This document shows, piece by piece, positions 1-8,424 of a stretch of 64,000 bases of DNA. This DNA comes from Hymenobacter amundsenii (GTDB lineage Bacteria; Bacteroidota; Bacteroidia; Cytophagales; Hymenobacteraceae). The stretch covers positions 186,001 to 250,000 of the forward strand of contig NZ_NIRR01000002.1 of the NCBI RefSeq assembly GCF_002204745.1. Direction: 5' to 3'. Made by a program: the position numbers and the translations under genes. The stretch's first letter is position 1. Each line of letters opens with the position of its first letter. Below the pieces are notes generated by a model. The model worked only from the letters and a program-made list of their open reading frames with translations, had not been told where the DNA came from and did not search any database.

Positions 1-625
1 CGGTGGCAATGGTGCGGAACAGCTCGTCGCGCTCCTTGATGCTGAGCAGGGCGTTGTTGAGGGCCAGCTGCATGGTTTTCTCCTGCTCGCGGCGGGCAAT
101 GTCTTCGAAGGCCAGCGTGTTGGTAACGGCCACGGCCACCAAGCTGCCAATCTTGTCGAGCAGATCGGTGTCTTGCTCCGATAATTCGGGCTGCCGCCGC
201 GCTACCATGCTCAGAATCCCGATCAGGTGGCCGCCGGTGCGCAGGGGTACCATGGTGAGGTAGCGCATGCTGCTGGCCAGCAAAGACTGAAACGGATGGA
301 AATCGGGGTATTCACGCAGCAGCTCCACCAGATCGAGTTGCTGGAGCTGAGGAGCGCGCAGAAATTTCTCGATGGGCGTGTTCTCAATGCTGCTACGCCC
401 GGGCTTGGTCAGGTCGCTGGAGGACAGCAGCAACTCCCCCAGGTAATCGCGCAGAAACACGCGGCGGTACTGATGCTCGGTGTCGAGGGACAGGATGGTG
501 ATGGCATCGAAGGGGAAAATCAGCCGCAGCTTCTCGGTCACGCTCCGAAACAGGTCCTCTTTATTGCGGGTGGTGGCAATGGCCTCGTTGAGGTAGAGTA
601 GTAACGAATCATCCTGATCAGGCAT
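1..625 (-). CDS. GAF-domain signalling protein, N-terminal part (runs off window)
   Basis: A minus-strand reading frame opens at an ATG at 625 and stays open to the window edge (208 codons). The product is cytosolic: no signal peptide or membrane segment is visible. Residues about 15-175 read as a GAF domain, with a conserved core around RYLTMVPLRTGGHLIGILS, followed by a helical linker and LLSIKERDELFRTIAT, which looks like the start of a second GAF repeat. In Bacteroidota this arrangement is common in sigma-54-type regulators and hybrid histidine kinases, but the output domain lies outside the window, so the class is not decided. It is divergent from the efflux genes at 848 and could regulate them; that is inference from position only. 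Confidence 0.8.
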   Translation of the reverse strand, partial: MPDQDDSLLLYLNEAIATTRNKEDLFRSVTEKLRLIFPFDAITILSLDTEHQYRRVFLRDYLGELLLSSSDLTKPGRSSIENTPIEKFLRAPQLQQLDLVELLREYPDFHPFQSLLASSMRYLTMVPLRTGGHLIGILSMVARRQPELSEQDTDLLDKIGSLVAVAVTNTLAFEDIARREQEKTMQLALNNALLSIKERDELFRTIAT

Positions 626-674
626 GAGAAAAGGCGCTTATTTCCCTCAAATGTCAGGAATAAAAACGAGGATA

Positions 675-690
675 TCCTGATATATCGGGA
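675..690. promoter_or_regulatory. Imperfect palindrome in the divergent GAF-regulator/TolC promoter region
   Basis: The AT-rich 222-bp gap between the divergent genes at 625 and 848 contains TCCTGATATATCGGGA, which matches its own reverse complement at 14 of 16 positions. A shorter perfect palindrome, CCTGATCAGG, lies at 613-622 inside the GAF gene start. Either could be a transcription-factor site. No regulator can be assigned from sequence alone. Confidence 0.35.
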
Positions 691-847
691 AATATTATAA
701 ATAAATACTAAATTGAATATTTGGATCAGGGGAAGATAAAACGTTTTTTACAAGCTGTGAAGCCACTTTTTGCAATGCATTAAAATGGATTTAACGGGTT
801 GGCACAGCTTTCGGTTAAAGGCAGTTACTACCACGCCATTCCTGAGT

Positions 848-2173
848 ATGTTTTTCCGACCAACTTTTGCCCTGCCGCTTGTCGCCCTTGGGCTGCTGAG
901 TGCCGGTACGGTCCGAGCCCAACAGGGCCCGGTGCTGTCTGATTCGCTGACCCTGGACGGTACCGTGCGCTCGGTGCTGGAGGCCAATCCGGCCATTACC
1001 ACGCTGGAGGAGGAAGTGAATGCGGCTACCAGCCGCGTCACCCAGAGTCGGGGTGGTTTCCTGCCCCAGGTGACGGGCACGGCTACCTACACCCGCATCG
1101 ACCCGGTGGTGAAAATTCAGCTGAACCCCGATGCCCCCGGCTTCCAGCTGGCCCCCAACAACAACTACGACGCCCACATCACGGTGCAGTACGGCCTGCT
1201 GGACTTCGGTAAGCGCGACGCTACCTACAACCTGGCCGAAAGCCGCCGCCTGACGGCCACCGACCAGATCAACGTAACCCGCCGGGACCTGGCTTACTCG
1301 GCGGCCCAGGCTTACTACAATATCCTGTTCGTGCGGGAAAGCATTCGGGTGCAGGACGCCCAGATTGCTTCTTTGCAACAGCATCAGCGCGAAATGGAAA
1401 AGCGCGTGGAAGGTGGCGTAAGCACCCGTTTCGACGTGACGACCACCCAGGTGCGCATCACCCAGGCCCGGAACTCGCGCATTGAGCTGGTGAACCAGCT
1501 CCGTAACCAGCAGGTGCAGCTGGCCCGCCTGCTGCACAAGCCCGAGTACGTGGACGTGCCCGTGCGTGGCACGTTGGCCTACCAGCCCCAGGCTGTAGAT
1601 GTGCCGGCCGCGCTGGCCCGGGGCATTGAAGGCCGGCCCGAAGTGAAGCTGGCCCGCGACGCCGAGCAGACCGCCAACCTCAACCTCAAGCTTATTGAGC
1701 GCAGCAACATGCCCCTATTGGGCGTAGGCGCGCAACTGGGTGGCAAAAATGGCTACCTGCCCAACCTCGATAAGTTCCGGCCTAACTCGGTAGGCGTGGT
1801 GCAGTTTTCGATGCCGATTTACGACGGCAACAAGAACAAGAACCAGCGCGTGGAAGCCGCTGCCAACATCCGCGGGGCCCAGTCGCGCATCCAGGACACC
1901 CAGGAGCAGATCCGGGCCGATGTGCGCCAGGCGGCCAACAACCTGGAAGCCAGCGCGGCCCGCTACGATAACTCGCTCGTGCAGATTGAGCAGGCCACCG
2001 ATGCCCTCACCCGCGCCCAAGCCCGCTACCGCTACGGCGTGGGCAACAACCTCGACGTGCTCGATGCCGAAACCCAGCTGCTCCAGGCCCGCCTGGCCCG
2101 CATCCAGGCCATTTATAACTACACGCTCGGCCAGTACCAGCTCAAGCGCGCCACCGGTGAGCAGATCTGGTAG
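848..2173 (+). CDS. TolC-family outer membrane efflux protein
   Basis: A 441-residue outer-membrane channel of a tripartite efflux system. The frame is open from an ATG at 770, but I start at 848 because that gives a good signal peptide (MFFRPTFALPLVALGLL..., cleavage after VRAQ); the upstream 26 residues are not hydrophobic. Two OEP repeats are visible, with long alanine- and glutamine-rich coiled-coil stretches (about residues 30-230 and 250-430) and the family feature YxxAxxRY...GxxxxLDVLDAETQLLQAR near the end. Downstream lie an adaptor (2789) and an MFS pump (4058), the usual partners. A 16-bp hairpin follows the stop, so expression may step down before the stress-protein gene. Confidence 0.93.
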   Translation: MFFRPTFALPLVALGLLSAGTVRAQQGPVLSDSLTLDGTVRSVLEANPAITTLEEEVNAATSRVTQSRGGFLPQVTGTATYTRIDPVVKIQLNPDAPGFQLAPNNNYDAHITVQYGLLDFGKRDATYNLAESRRLTATDQINVTRRDLAYSAAQAYYNILFVRESIRVQDAQIASLQQHQREMEKRVEGGVSTRFDVTTTQVRITQARNSRIELVNQLRNQQVQLARLLHKPEYVDVPVRGTLAYQPQAVDVPAALARGIEGRPEVKLARDAEQTANLNLKLIERSNMPLLGVGAQLGGKNGYLPNLDKFRPNSVGVVQFSMPIYDGNKNKNQRVEAAANIRGAQSRIQDTQEQIRADVRQAANNLEASAARYDNSLVQIEQATDALTRAQARYRYGVGNNLDVLDAETQLLQARLARIQAIYNYTLGQYQLKRATGEQIW

Positions 2174-2186
2174 CGGGCAGCAAGAG

Positions 2187-2230
2187 AAAAGAACGTCATG
2201 CTGAACGCAGCCGAAGCATGACGTTCTTTT
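2187..2230. repeat. GAACGTCAT-type palindromic repeat, copy 1
   Basis: Perfect 16-bp arms (2187-2202 and 2215-2230) with a 12-nt loop, between co-directional genes. The ends AAAAGAACGTCAT/ATGACGTTCTTTT recur in copies at 3908, 23336 and 25176. The arm ends in a T run, so it could also terminate transcription. Confidence 0.85.
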
Positions 2231-2269
2231 TCACCCACCACTTCACCGAATCACTCATTCACCGCCCGC

Positions 2270-2695
2270 ATGACCATCCTCTGTCCGATTGATTTTTCTG
2301 CTGCGACGGAGGCGCTGGTGACCTATGCGGCGGCCCTGGCGGCTGGTACGGGGGCGGAATTGCGGTTGCTGCACGTGCTGGAACCGGAGCTGGCCTCGGC
2401 CGCCCTGGCGTTGCCCGACGTGTATGTGGCCCGGCAGCTGGCGTTGCACCGCGAAACGGCGCTGCAGGCCGGCGCGCCCGTCAGCACGGCCGTGGCCCAC
2501 GGCGACGCGGCCCGCGAGATTGTGCGCGAGGCTCAGCGCCATCCGGCCAACATCATTGTTATCGGCGCGCACGGCCGTACGGGCCTCACGCGCTTCCTGA
2601 TGGGCAGCACCGCCGAAACCGTGGTCCGTACCGCGCCTTGCGTAACGCTGCTCGTGAAACCCGGCTGCCCCCAGGCCCTGCGCCCCACGGGGTGA
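2270..2695 (+). CDS. Universal stress protein (UspA family)
   Basis: A single USP domain of 141 residues, cytosolic. It begins MTILCPIDFSAATEALVTYA, the usual beta1-P-D-S/F-alpha1 opening. Near the end GAHGRTGLTRFLMGST fits the ATP-binding signature G-x2-G-x9-G-S/T, so an ATP-binding type is likely. It sits inside an efflux cluster, between tolC-like and hlyD-like genes, with gaps of about 95 bp on each side. It may couple efflux to stress, but that is only inference. The ATG at 2270 follows an AATCACTCATTCACC leader also found before the MFS gene at 4058. Confidence 0.9.
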   Translation: MTILCPIDFSAATEALVTYAAALAAGTGAELRLLHVLEPELASAALALPDVYVARQLALHRETALQAGAPVSTAVAHGDAAREIVREAQRHPANIIVIGAHGRTGLTRFLMGSTAETVVRTAPCVTLLVKPGCPQALRPTG

Positions 2696-2788
2696 GGTGG
2701 CGACTGAGCGCTCTTTGCACCCGATTCCCTTTTCAACTATTTGCTCATTCCCTGAGCCACTCACTCACCGATTCACTCACTTCATCTC

Positions 2789-3889
2789 ATGGCAACTCCC
2801 GTTCAGCACGACCCGGCCGTAGCAACTCCCCCCGCCGCTTACGAGCCGGTAGTTGAGGAGCAAACAGGCCGCTCCAAACGCCCCTTTATTCTTATTATTC
2901 TGGCCCTGGCTCTGCTGGTGGGTGGCTATTTCGGCTGGCAGCGCTACCAGTTCGGCCAGGCCCACGAAGAAACCGACGACGCCCAGGTAGAAGGCGACGT
3001 GTATCCGATTCTGCCCCGCGTAACCGGTGCCGTGCTCGAGGTGAAGGTGGAGGACAACCAGCGCGTGAAAAAGGGCGACGTGCTGGTAACCGTGGACCCC
3101 GCCGACTACCAGCAGCGCGTGAATGCCGCCGAAGCCGCCCTGGCCGCCGCCCAGGCCAACGTGGTGGCTGCCCGCGCCGGCGTGGGCACCGCCCAGGCCA
3201 ACGTGGGCGCCGCCCGCTCCGCCATCGGGGTGAGTGATGCCAACCGCGCCCGCCTGCAGAAGGACCTCAAGCGCAGCGAATTCCTGCGCAAGGAGGACAT
3301 CATCCCGCAGAGCGAGTACGACGCCGTGCAGGCCAACCTCAAATCGACCAGCGCCCAGCGCGCTACCGCCCAGCAGCAGGTGAGCGTGGCCCAGCAGCAG
3401 GTGGCAGCGGCCCAGCAGCAGATTGCCGTGGCCGAAGCCGTGGTAAAACAGCGCCAGGCCGACCTCGACAACGCCAAGCTCCAGCTCAGCTACACCACCA
3501 TCACGGCGCCCGGCAACGGCATCGTGAGCAAGAAAAACGTGCAGCCCGGCCAGAACATCAGCCCCAACCAGCAGCTGATGGGCCTGGTGGCTTCCGGCAA
3601 CACCTGGATCATTGCCAACTTCAAGGAAACGCAGCTCGAAAACATGCGCGAAGGCCAGCCCGTGAGCGTCGAGGTCGATGCCTACCCTAACCAGGAGTTC
3701 GAGGGTAAAATCGAGTCGCTCTCGGCCGCTACCGGTGCTCGCTTCGCCCTGCTGCCCCCCGATAACGCCTCGGGCAACTTCGTGAAAGTGGTGCAGCGCG
3801 TACCCGTCAAAATCAGCCTCACCAAAACCGACCCCGACCACCCCCTGCGCGCTGGTATGAGCGTGCGGGCCATCGTGAAGGTGAAGTAG
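2789..3889 (+). CDS. HlyD/EmrA-family membrane fusion protein (efflux adaptor)
   Basis: A 366-residue periplasmic adaptor linking the inner-membrane pump to TolC. The N-terminal 28 residues are polar and cytoplasmic, then one membrane helix (PFILIILALALLVGGYFGW, about residues 31-50). Next come the biotinyl-lipoyl half-motifs (TDDAQVEGDVYPILPRVTG, then APGNGIVSKKNVQPGQ), a long Ala/Gln coiled-coil hairpin (about 110-230) rich in AQQQV repeats, and a beta-barrel region (TWIIANFKETQLENMREGQ). Order and length match EmrA. The MFS gene of the EmrB type follows at 4058. Confidence 0.95.
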   Translation: MATPVQHDPAVATPPAAYEPVVEEQTGRSKRPFILIILALALLVGGYFGWQRYQFGQAHEETDDAQVEGDVYPILPRVTGAVLEVKVEDNQRVKKGDVLVTVDPADYQQRVNAAEAALAAAQANVVAARAGVGTAQANVGAARSAIGVSDANRARLQKDLKRSEFLRKEDIIPQSEYDAVQANLKSTSAQRATAQQQVSVAQQQVAAAQQQIAVAEAVVKQRQADLDNAKLQLSYTTITAPGNGIVSKKNVQPGQNISPNQQLMGLVASGNTWIIANFKETQLENMREGQPVSVEVDAYPNQEFEGKIESLSAATGARFALLPPDNASGNFVKVVQRVPVKISLTKTDPDHPLRAGMSVRAIVKVK

Positions 3890-3907
3890 GTAGTCGGATA
3901 GTTGAAA

Positions 3908-4030
3908 AGAACGTCATTCTGAGCCTGCGAAGGACCTCGCGGGCTGACGTTGCCAAATCATCCAACGGCTAAGAAGTACCAATGCAACGTCAGCCCGCGA
4001 GATTCTTCGCTGCGCTCAGAATGACGTTCT
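3908..4030. repeat. GAACGTCAT-type palindromic repeat, copy 2 (long form)
   Basis: Outer arms 3908-3924 and 4014-4030 are perfect over 17 bp. Inside them GCGAAGGACCTCGCG... pairs with the reverse of ...CGCGAGATTCTTCGC with about two or three mismatches, giving a stem of roughly 45 bp and a loop of about 28 nt. It separates the adaptor from the MFS gene. Confidence 0.85.
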
Positions 4031-4057
4031 GATTACCCCCAATCACTCATTCACCAC

Positions 4058-5629
4058 ATGGAAACCGGAGCTAAAAAGTGGATTATCGTTATCACGGTGG
4101 TGCTGTGTACGCTCCTGGAGCTGATCGACACCAGCATCGTGAACGTGGCCCTGACCCAAATGATGGGCAACCTCTCGGCCACGCTCGCGGAAGTGAGCTG
4201 GGTGATTGCGGCCTACGCCATTGCCAACGTGATTGTGGTGCCCATGACCGGCTTCCTGTCCGAGCAGTTCGGGCGGCGCAACTACTTCGGCTTCTCGGTG
4301 GTGTTGTTTACGCTGGCCTCCATGGCCTGCGGGCAGAGCACGAATATCTGGGAGCTGGTGGCCTTCCGCTTCATCCAGGGTATTGGGGGCGGGGCGCTCA
4401 TGGCTACCTCGCAGTCGATTCTGATTGACACCTTCCCGCCCAAGCAGCTGGCGTTGGGCCAGGCCCTGTTCGGCATGGGCGTTATTATCGGCCCCACTAT
4501 CGGCCCCACCCTGGGCGGCTACATCGTGGATAACTACGACTGGCCCTGGATTTTCTACGTGAACGTGCCGGTGGGCATACTGGCCACCATCTTCACCTTC
4601 CTGTTCATCAAGGACCCCGAATCCATTGCTAACGCCATTCCGCGGCCGTTGCGGGAGTTGGACTGGGCCGGTATTTTCCTGCTGATTCTGGGCGTAGGCT
4701 CGCTGCAATTCGTGCTCGAAAAAGGCGAAACCGAGGACTGGTTCGAGTCGGGTATGATTCTGGCCTTCACGGCGTTGGCCGTGGTGGGCGTGGTGGGCTT
4801 CATCTGGCGGGAGCTCACGGCCAAAAACCCCATCGTAGACCTGCGGGTGCTCACGCGCAGCCGAAACCTGGCGCTGGGGGCCATTCTATCGTTTATTCTG
4901 GGCTTCGGTCTGTTTGCCTCGGTGTTCATCTTCCCGATTTTCACCCAGCGGATTCTGGGCTTCACGGCCGCTCAAACGGGCTTTATGCTGCTGCCCGGCG
5001 CGGTGGTAGCGGGCCTGATGATGCCCCTGATCGGGCGGGCCTTGCAGGCGGGCGTACCGCAGAAATTCATGCTGCCCTTTGGCTTTGGTATCTTCTTCCT
5101 GTTCACGTTCTGGATGAGCCAGAAAATTTCGCCCACCGCCGGCGAAGACGACTTCTTCTGGCCCCTGATTTTGCGCGGCGTGGGCCTGGGCCTGCTGTTT
5201 CTGCCCATTACCACCATGTCGTTACAGGGGCTGCGGGGCAAGGACGGGGCCCAGGCGGCGGGCCTGACGGGCATGTTGCGCCAGCTCGGCGGCTCGTTCG
5301 GGGTGGCCATCGTGGGTACCTACCTCGAGCGCAACGTGGCCTACAACCGGGTGGCGCTGCTACCCAACGTGTCGCTCTACGACACTGAAACCCAGCAGCG
5401 GCTACAGGCCTTTACCCAGAACTTCATGAACAAGGGCTTCTCCTTCGAGCAGGCCCGGCAGCAGGCCTACCAGGTGCTCGATTTCACCATTATGAAGCAG
5501 GCCTCCCTCATCACCTACGCTCAAACGTTCACGATGCTGGGCCTGTTCTTCCTGGCCTGCATCCCGCTCCTGATGTTCATCAAGCGCATCCGCAACGCCG
5601 GCCCCGTCGACCTGAACGCCGCGCACTAG
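4058..5629 (+). CDS. DHA2-family MFS drug transporter (EmrB/QacA type)
   Basis: A 523-residue inner-membrane proton antiporter, long enough for 14 helices. It starts METGAKKWIIVITVVLCTLLELIDTSIVNVAL; the motif LxxLDxTIVNVAL of helix 1 appears here as LLELIDTSIVNVAL. Motif A is visible as GFLSEQFGRRNYF, and motif C as GMGVIIGPTIGPTLGGY. The helix 8-14 half includes LRGVGLGLLFLPITT. Together with the TolC and HlyD-like genes it would form a complete tripartite multidrug efflux system. Its substrate cannot be read from sequence. Confidence 0.95.
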   Translation: METGAKKWIIVITVVLCTLLELIDTSIVNVALTQMMGNLSATLAEVSWVIAAYAIANVIVVPMTGFLSEQFGRRNYFGFSVVLFTLASMACGQSTNIWELVAFRFIQGIGGGALMATSQSILIDTFPPKQLALGQALFGMGVIIGPTIGPTLGGYIVDNYDWPWIFYVNVPVGILATIFTFLFIKDPESIANAIPRPLRELDWAGIFLLILGVGSLQFVLEKGETEDWFESGMILAFTALAVVGVVGFIWRELTAKNPIVDLRVLTRSRNLALGAILSFILGFGLFASVFIFPIFTQRILGFTAAQTGFMLLPGAVVAGLMMPLIGRALQAGVPQKFMLPFGFGIFFLFTFWMSQKISPTAGEDDFFWPLILRGVGLGLLFLPITTMSLQGLRGKDGAQAAGLTGMLRQLGGSFGVAIVGTYLERNVAYNRVALLPNVSLYDTETQQRLQAFTQNFMNKGFSFEQARQQAYQVLDFTIMKQASLITYAQTFTMLGLFFLACIPLLMFIKRIRNAGPVDLNAAH

Positions 5630-5719
5630 CGTGCGGTGAATAGGTAACAGTTCGGTCATTGCGAAGATGGGGGACCAAGCAATCGGCCCTTCACGCACTC
5701 CAGCATCTAGCATAAACAC

Positions 5720-5753
5720 AAAGCCCCTGACGTCTGCTGACATCAGGGGCTTT
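5720..5753. terminator. Bidirectional terminator hairpin
   Basis: AAAGCCCCTGA pairs with TCAGGGGCTTT (arms 5720-5730 and 5743-5753) between the convergent MFS gene and the lipoprotein gene at 5849. The A/T-tailed stem works in both directions. A related hairpin is at 12083-12128. Confidence 0.8.
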
Positions 5754-5848
5754 GCGCTGGATAAGGGCTTCGGGCTCAGAAAAGGACAGGTTGCTTCGTC
5801 CTCGCAACGACCAAACCGTCACTCAACCACCACTTCATTTATGCTCCT

Positions 5849-6886
5849 CTACTGATATTGAACGTAGAGCGGAGAGGGGGTGAGGGCAATGACTTCCTCA
5901 GGCGTCATGATGTGGTGGGGCTTGGGGCGGGCGTCGTACTCGTAAAAGAGCTTGAAGCCGGTGTACTGCACGGGCTCATTAACGATGTAGGCCTTATAGG
6001 AGTCCTTTTTAAGGGTCGGGTCGCCGTGGCCGTCCATGTGCATAACCACCTGCACGCGGGGGTCAAGCTTGATGTTTTTGTAGTTGCTCACCATTTTGCG
6101 CGTGAAGCGGTGCACTGTCAGCACCTTGGGCGGGAGCTTGTTCTCGCTCACGATGCGGGCCAGGAAGTTGATGGTGAAGTTGATGTCTTTAGCGTCGAGG
6201 GTGCCGATTTTCTGGTTCGGGCGCACGCCGGGCATGGTCGCGAGCGAAAACTCGGGGTCGATGCCCAGGTGCACAATCGGGTCTTTGAGGTAGGGCTCCA
6301 ACTTGGGCAGCTCGGCCTGCAGGGTGCTGTGGCCGGGTTGCACATCGAGGAACACAATGACATTGTGCTCCTTGCCCCACCTGATAACTTCCTCAATGGT
6401 AGCCTTGGAGTTCATCAGGCGCCATTTGCCATCTTTGCCGGGCGTGCCCTGGGCCGTGATGGCAACGTTGTGGATGGCGCCTTGCACGGGGCGGCTGGGG
6501 TCGGCGGCCTGCCACTCGCCCAACACCTTCTCCAGCTTGCGGAACATCTGCTCCTTGGGCTCGCGGCCCAGAATGCCCATGCCCTTCGAGCGGATGTTGC
6601 CGTAGAAGGCCACAATGCGGTGGCCGGGCAAAATAGCGCCGGGCAGCTGGCCGCTTTTCTTGGCAATAGAATCGGCCTTGAGCGAGTCGCGCTGCATGAC
6701 CTGCCGGGCCAGTTGGGCCGAATCGACTACAACTGGCTGCTGCACCGTATCGGCAGCCATGGCGGCGGCTTCGGTGTCGGTAGCCGAGCGCGAACCGCAG
6801 CCGGGCAGGGTGGTCAGGGCGAAGGCAAGGCCTAATGAGGCTAGCGCAGGGGCCGTGAGGCGGGTGAGCGTGGAAAGGTAAGGCAC
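5849..6886 (-). CDS. Lipoprotein of unknown function, possible barrel fold
   Basis: 345 residues. The signal sequence ends in a lipobox LPGC with Cys30, so it should be lipid-anchored in the periplasm or outer membrane. A Ser/Ala/Asp/Gln-rich spacer follows (about 31-80). The folded part begins GHRIVAFYGNIRSKGMGILG, and repeating beta-alpha stretches (AIHNVAITAQG, VIVFLDVQPGHST, DPIVHLGIDPEFS, VLTVHRFT, VQVVMHMDGHGD) look like a TIM-barrel-type fold with conserved Asp/His at strand ends, as in some hydrolases. I recognise the type as a conserved hypothetical but know no function. It reads alone, away from the blaR1 cluster upstream. Confidence 0.8.
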   Translation of the reverse strand: MPYLSTLTRLTAPALASLGLAFALTTLPGCGSRSATDTEAAAMAADTVQQPVVVDSAQLARQVMQRDSLKADSIAKKSGQLPGAILPGHRIVAFYGNIRSKGMGILGREPKEQMFRKLEKVLGEWQAADPSRPVQGAIHNVAITAQGTPGKDGKWRLMNSKATIEEVIRWGKEHNVIVFLDVQPGHSTLQAELPKLEPYLKDPIVHLGIDPEFSLATMPGVRPNQKIGTLDAKDINFTINFLARIVSENKLPPKVLTVHRFTRKMVSNYKNIKLDPRVQVVMHMDGHGDPTLKKDSYKAYIVNEPVQYTGFKLFYEYDARPKPHHIMTPEEVIALTPSPLYVQYQ

Positions 6887-7009
6887 TAAAACAAATGGTA
6901 TTAAAGGCGAATGGAACTGCTAAGGTAGGAGGTTTCCGCCCGAAATCAGCATACGCCCGCCAACAGCTGGCCCGGTAAAATGAGCCGTCCTGCCGGTTCG
7001 GCCATCACG

Positions 7010-7045
7010 CAAAACGCCGCTCGAAGCAGTACGGGCGGCGTTTTG
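7010..7045 (-). terminator. Hairpin terminator downstream of the second blaR1-like gene
   Basis: CAAAACGCCGC (7010-7020) pairs with GCGGCGTTTTG (7035-7045). It lies 21 bp past the stop of the blaR1-like gene and has T runs on both strands. Confidence 0.7.
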
Positions 7046-7065
7046 TAAGACCGAGTAATGGGCGT

Positions 7066-8424
7066 TTACTTCAGCGAAAACGTGATAGGTACAATGTACT
7101 GCACCGCCACTGCTTTGCCATCTTGCCGGCCCGGCGTCCATTTTCCAGGTAGGTTTCGCACGGTGTTGAGGGCAGCTTGGTGCAGCGCCTGCGTACCGGG
7201 AGTTGCCGCGCTGGCCGCCTGTTCCTCCCCGGGGTTGTCGGAGTTGATAACCGCTGTACCGATGCCTTTATGCAGATGAATGGCCTGCATTGTGCCATCG
7301 GCCCCGATGATAAACTTCACGAATATTTGGCCTTCAATTTTCTCCGCCAGGGCCGCCGCCGGGTATCTTGTAAGCTTGCCGACATCAGTCAGGAGTTGGG
7401 CTTGGCCACCGGCATATTCGGGCATTTGCTCCACGTAGGTATAGGCGAGCAGTGGCGGCGGCGGCGGGGGAATAGCGTTTCCGAGGTCCTGTTCGCAGGC
7501 TACGAGTAGCAGTAGGCCGGCGCTCAGCGGCAGCGGGAGCCAGCGTTTCCAGCGGTGGATGGGGGCGGCGCTAGTCAGCATACGAATCCGGGTTAAGGTG
7601 AGAGATTGGGTAAAGGAATGGGTGAGAGCTAGGTTCGGACCCAGCTGCCGCAGGGCCAAGCGGGCCAGCAGGGCCGCATAACGAGCCGGATCGGGCGGGG
7701 CGGAAGCGGCTTGGGCGGGTTGCAGGGTGCGCAGGGCGGCGGCATCGGCCAGAAACTCGTGGGTTTGGGCCAGGGCCCGTGGGAACAGGTGGGCGAAGGG
7801 GTTGAACCAAAGCAGCGCCCGGGCTACTTCCAGCAGCAGGCGCTGTCGGGTATGGCCCTGGCGCACGTGGGCCACCTCGTGGGCCAGCACAGTGCGGGCC
7901 TCGGCGGGCGTGAGCGAGGCTGTTTCATCCCAGAAAATCCAGCGCCCAAACGAGCTGACGGGCCGCCGGCCGCCGGTGTGTACCAGCACGTAACCGGACC
8001 CCGGGGTGCGGGGCAACCGCCGCGTGGTCAGCCAGAGGTGGGCTACCTGCCCCAGCAGGCGCAGCAGCAGCAGGGCCACTCCCAGCCCATACAGCGTCGG
8101 CAGATACTGCGCGAAATCGAAGGTTTCGCCGGGCAACGTGGCCTCGGCCCGCACCGTGAAACCGGGTAGCTGGGCCTGTACCAGCGCGCCGGTGGCAGCT
8201 ATTGGCAACTGGCGTAGCAGCGTGGGCAAGGCGGCCCGCACCAGCAGCGGCCCAAGCAGCGCCAGCCACGGGACCAGCCCAAGAAACCGTTGGTTATAGT
8301 CGAAAAACCGCTCCTGCCGTAGCGCGTAGCGGTAAAGCAGCCAGCCCGCACCTAGCACCAGCGTGCTTTGCAGGCCCCAGCTAAGCAGGGCGGCCGTCGT
8401 GGTCGGAAGCAGGGTCAAGAGCAT
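7066..8424 (-). CDS. BlaR1/M56-family membrane metallopeptidase with TonB-like C-terminal domain (copy 2)
   Basis: 452 residues starting MLLTLLPTTTAALLSWGLQ at the ATG at 8424; the upstream in-frame extension is the tail of the neighbouring gene. Four N-terminal membrane helices enclose the zinc motif HEVAH (in VLAHEVAHVRQGH), the M56 protease site. After a last helix (LPLSAGLLLLVACEQ) the C-terminal part carries YVEQMPEYAGGQAQLL and FVKFIIGADGTMQAIHL, the TonB C-terminal-like domain usual in Bacteroidota M56 proteins. There is no penicillin-binding sensor domain, so the signal is not obviously a beta-lactam. The start overlaps the preceding gene by 44 bp. Confidence 0.92.
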   Translation of the reverse strand: MLLTLLPTTTAALLSWGLQSTLVLGAGWLLYRYALRQERFFDYNQRFLGLVPWLALLGPLLVRAALPTLLRQLPIAATGALVQAQLPGFTVRAEATLPGETFDFAQYLPTLYGLGVALLLLRLLGQVAHLWLTTRRLPRTPGSGYVLVHTGGRRPVSSFGRWIFWDETASLTPAEARTVLAHEVAHVRQGHTRQRLLLEVARALLWFNPFAHLFPRALAQTHEFLADAAALRTLQPAQAASAPPDPARYAALLARLALRQLGPNLALTHSFTQSLTLTRIRMLTSAAPIHRWKRWLPLPLSAGLLLLVACEQDLGNAIPPPPPPLLAYTYVEQMPEYAGGQAQLLTDVGKLTRYPAAALAEKIEGQIFVKFIIGADGTMQAIHLHKGIGTAVINSDNPGEEQAASAATPGTQALHQAALNTVRNLPGKWTPGRQDGKAVAVQYIVPITFSLK

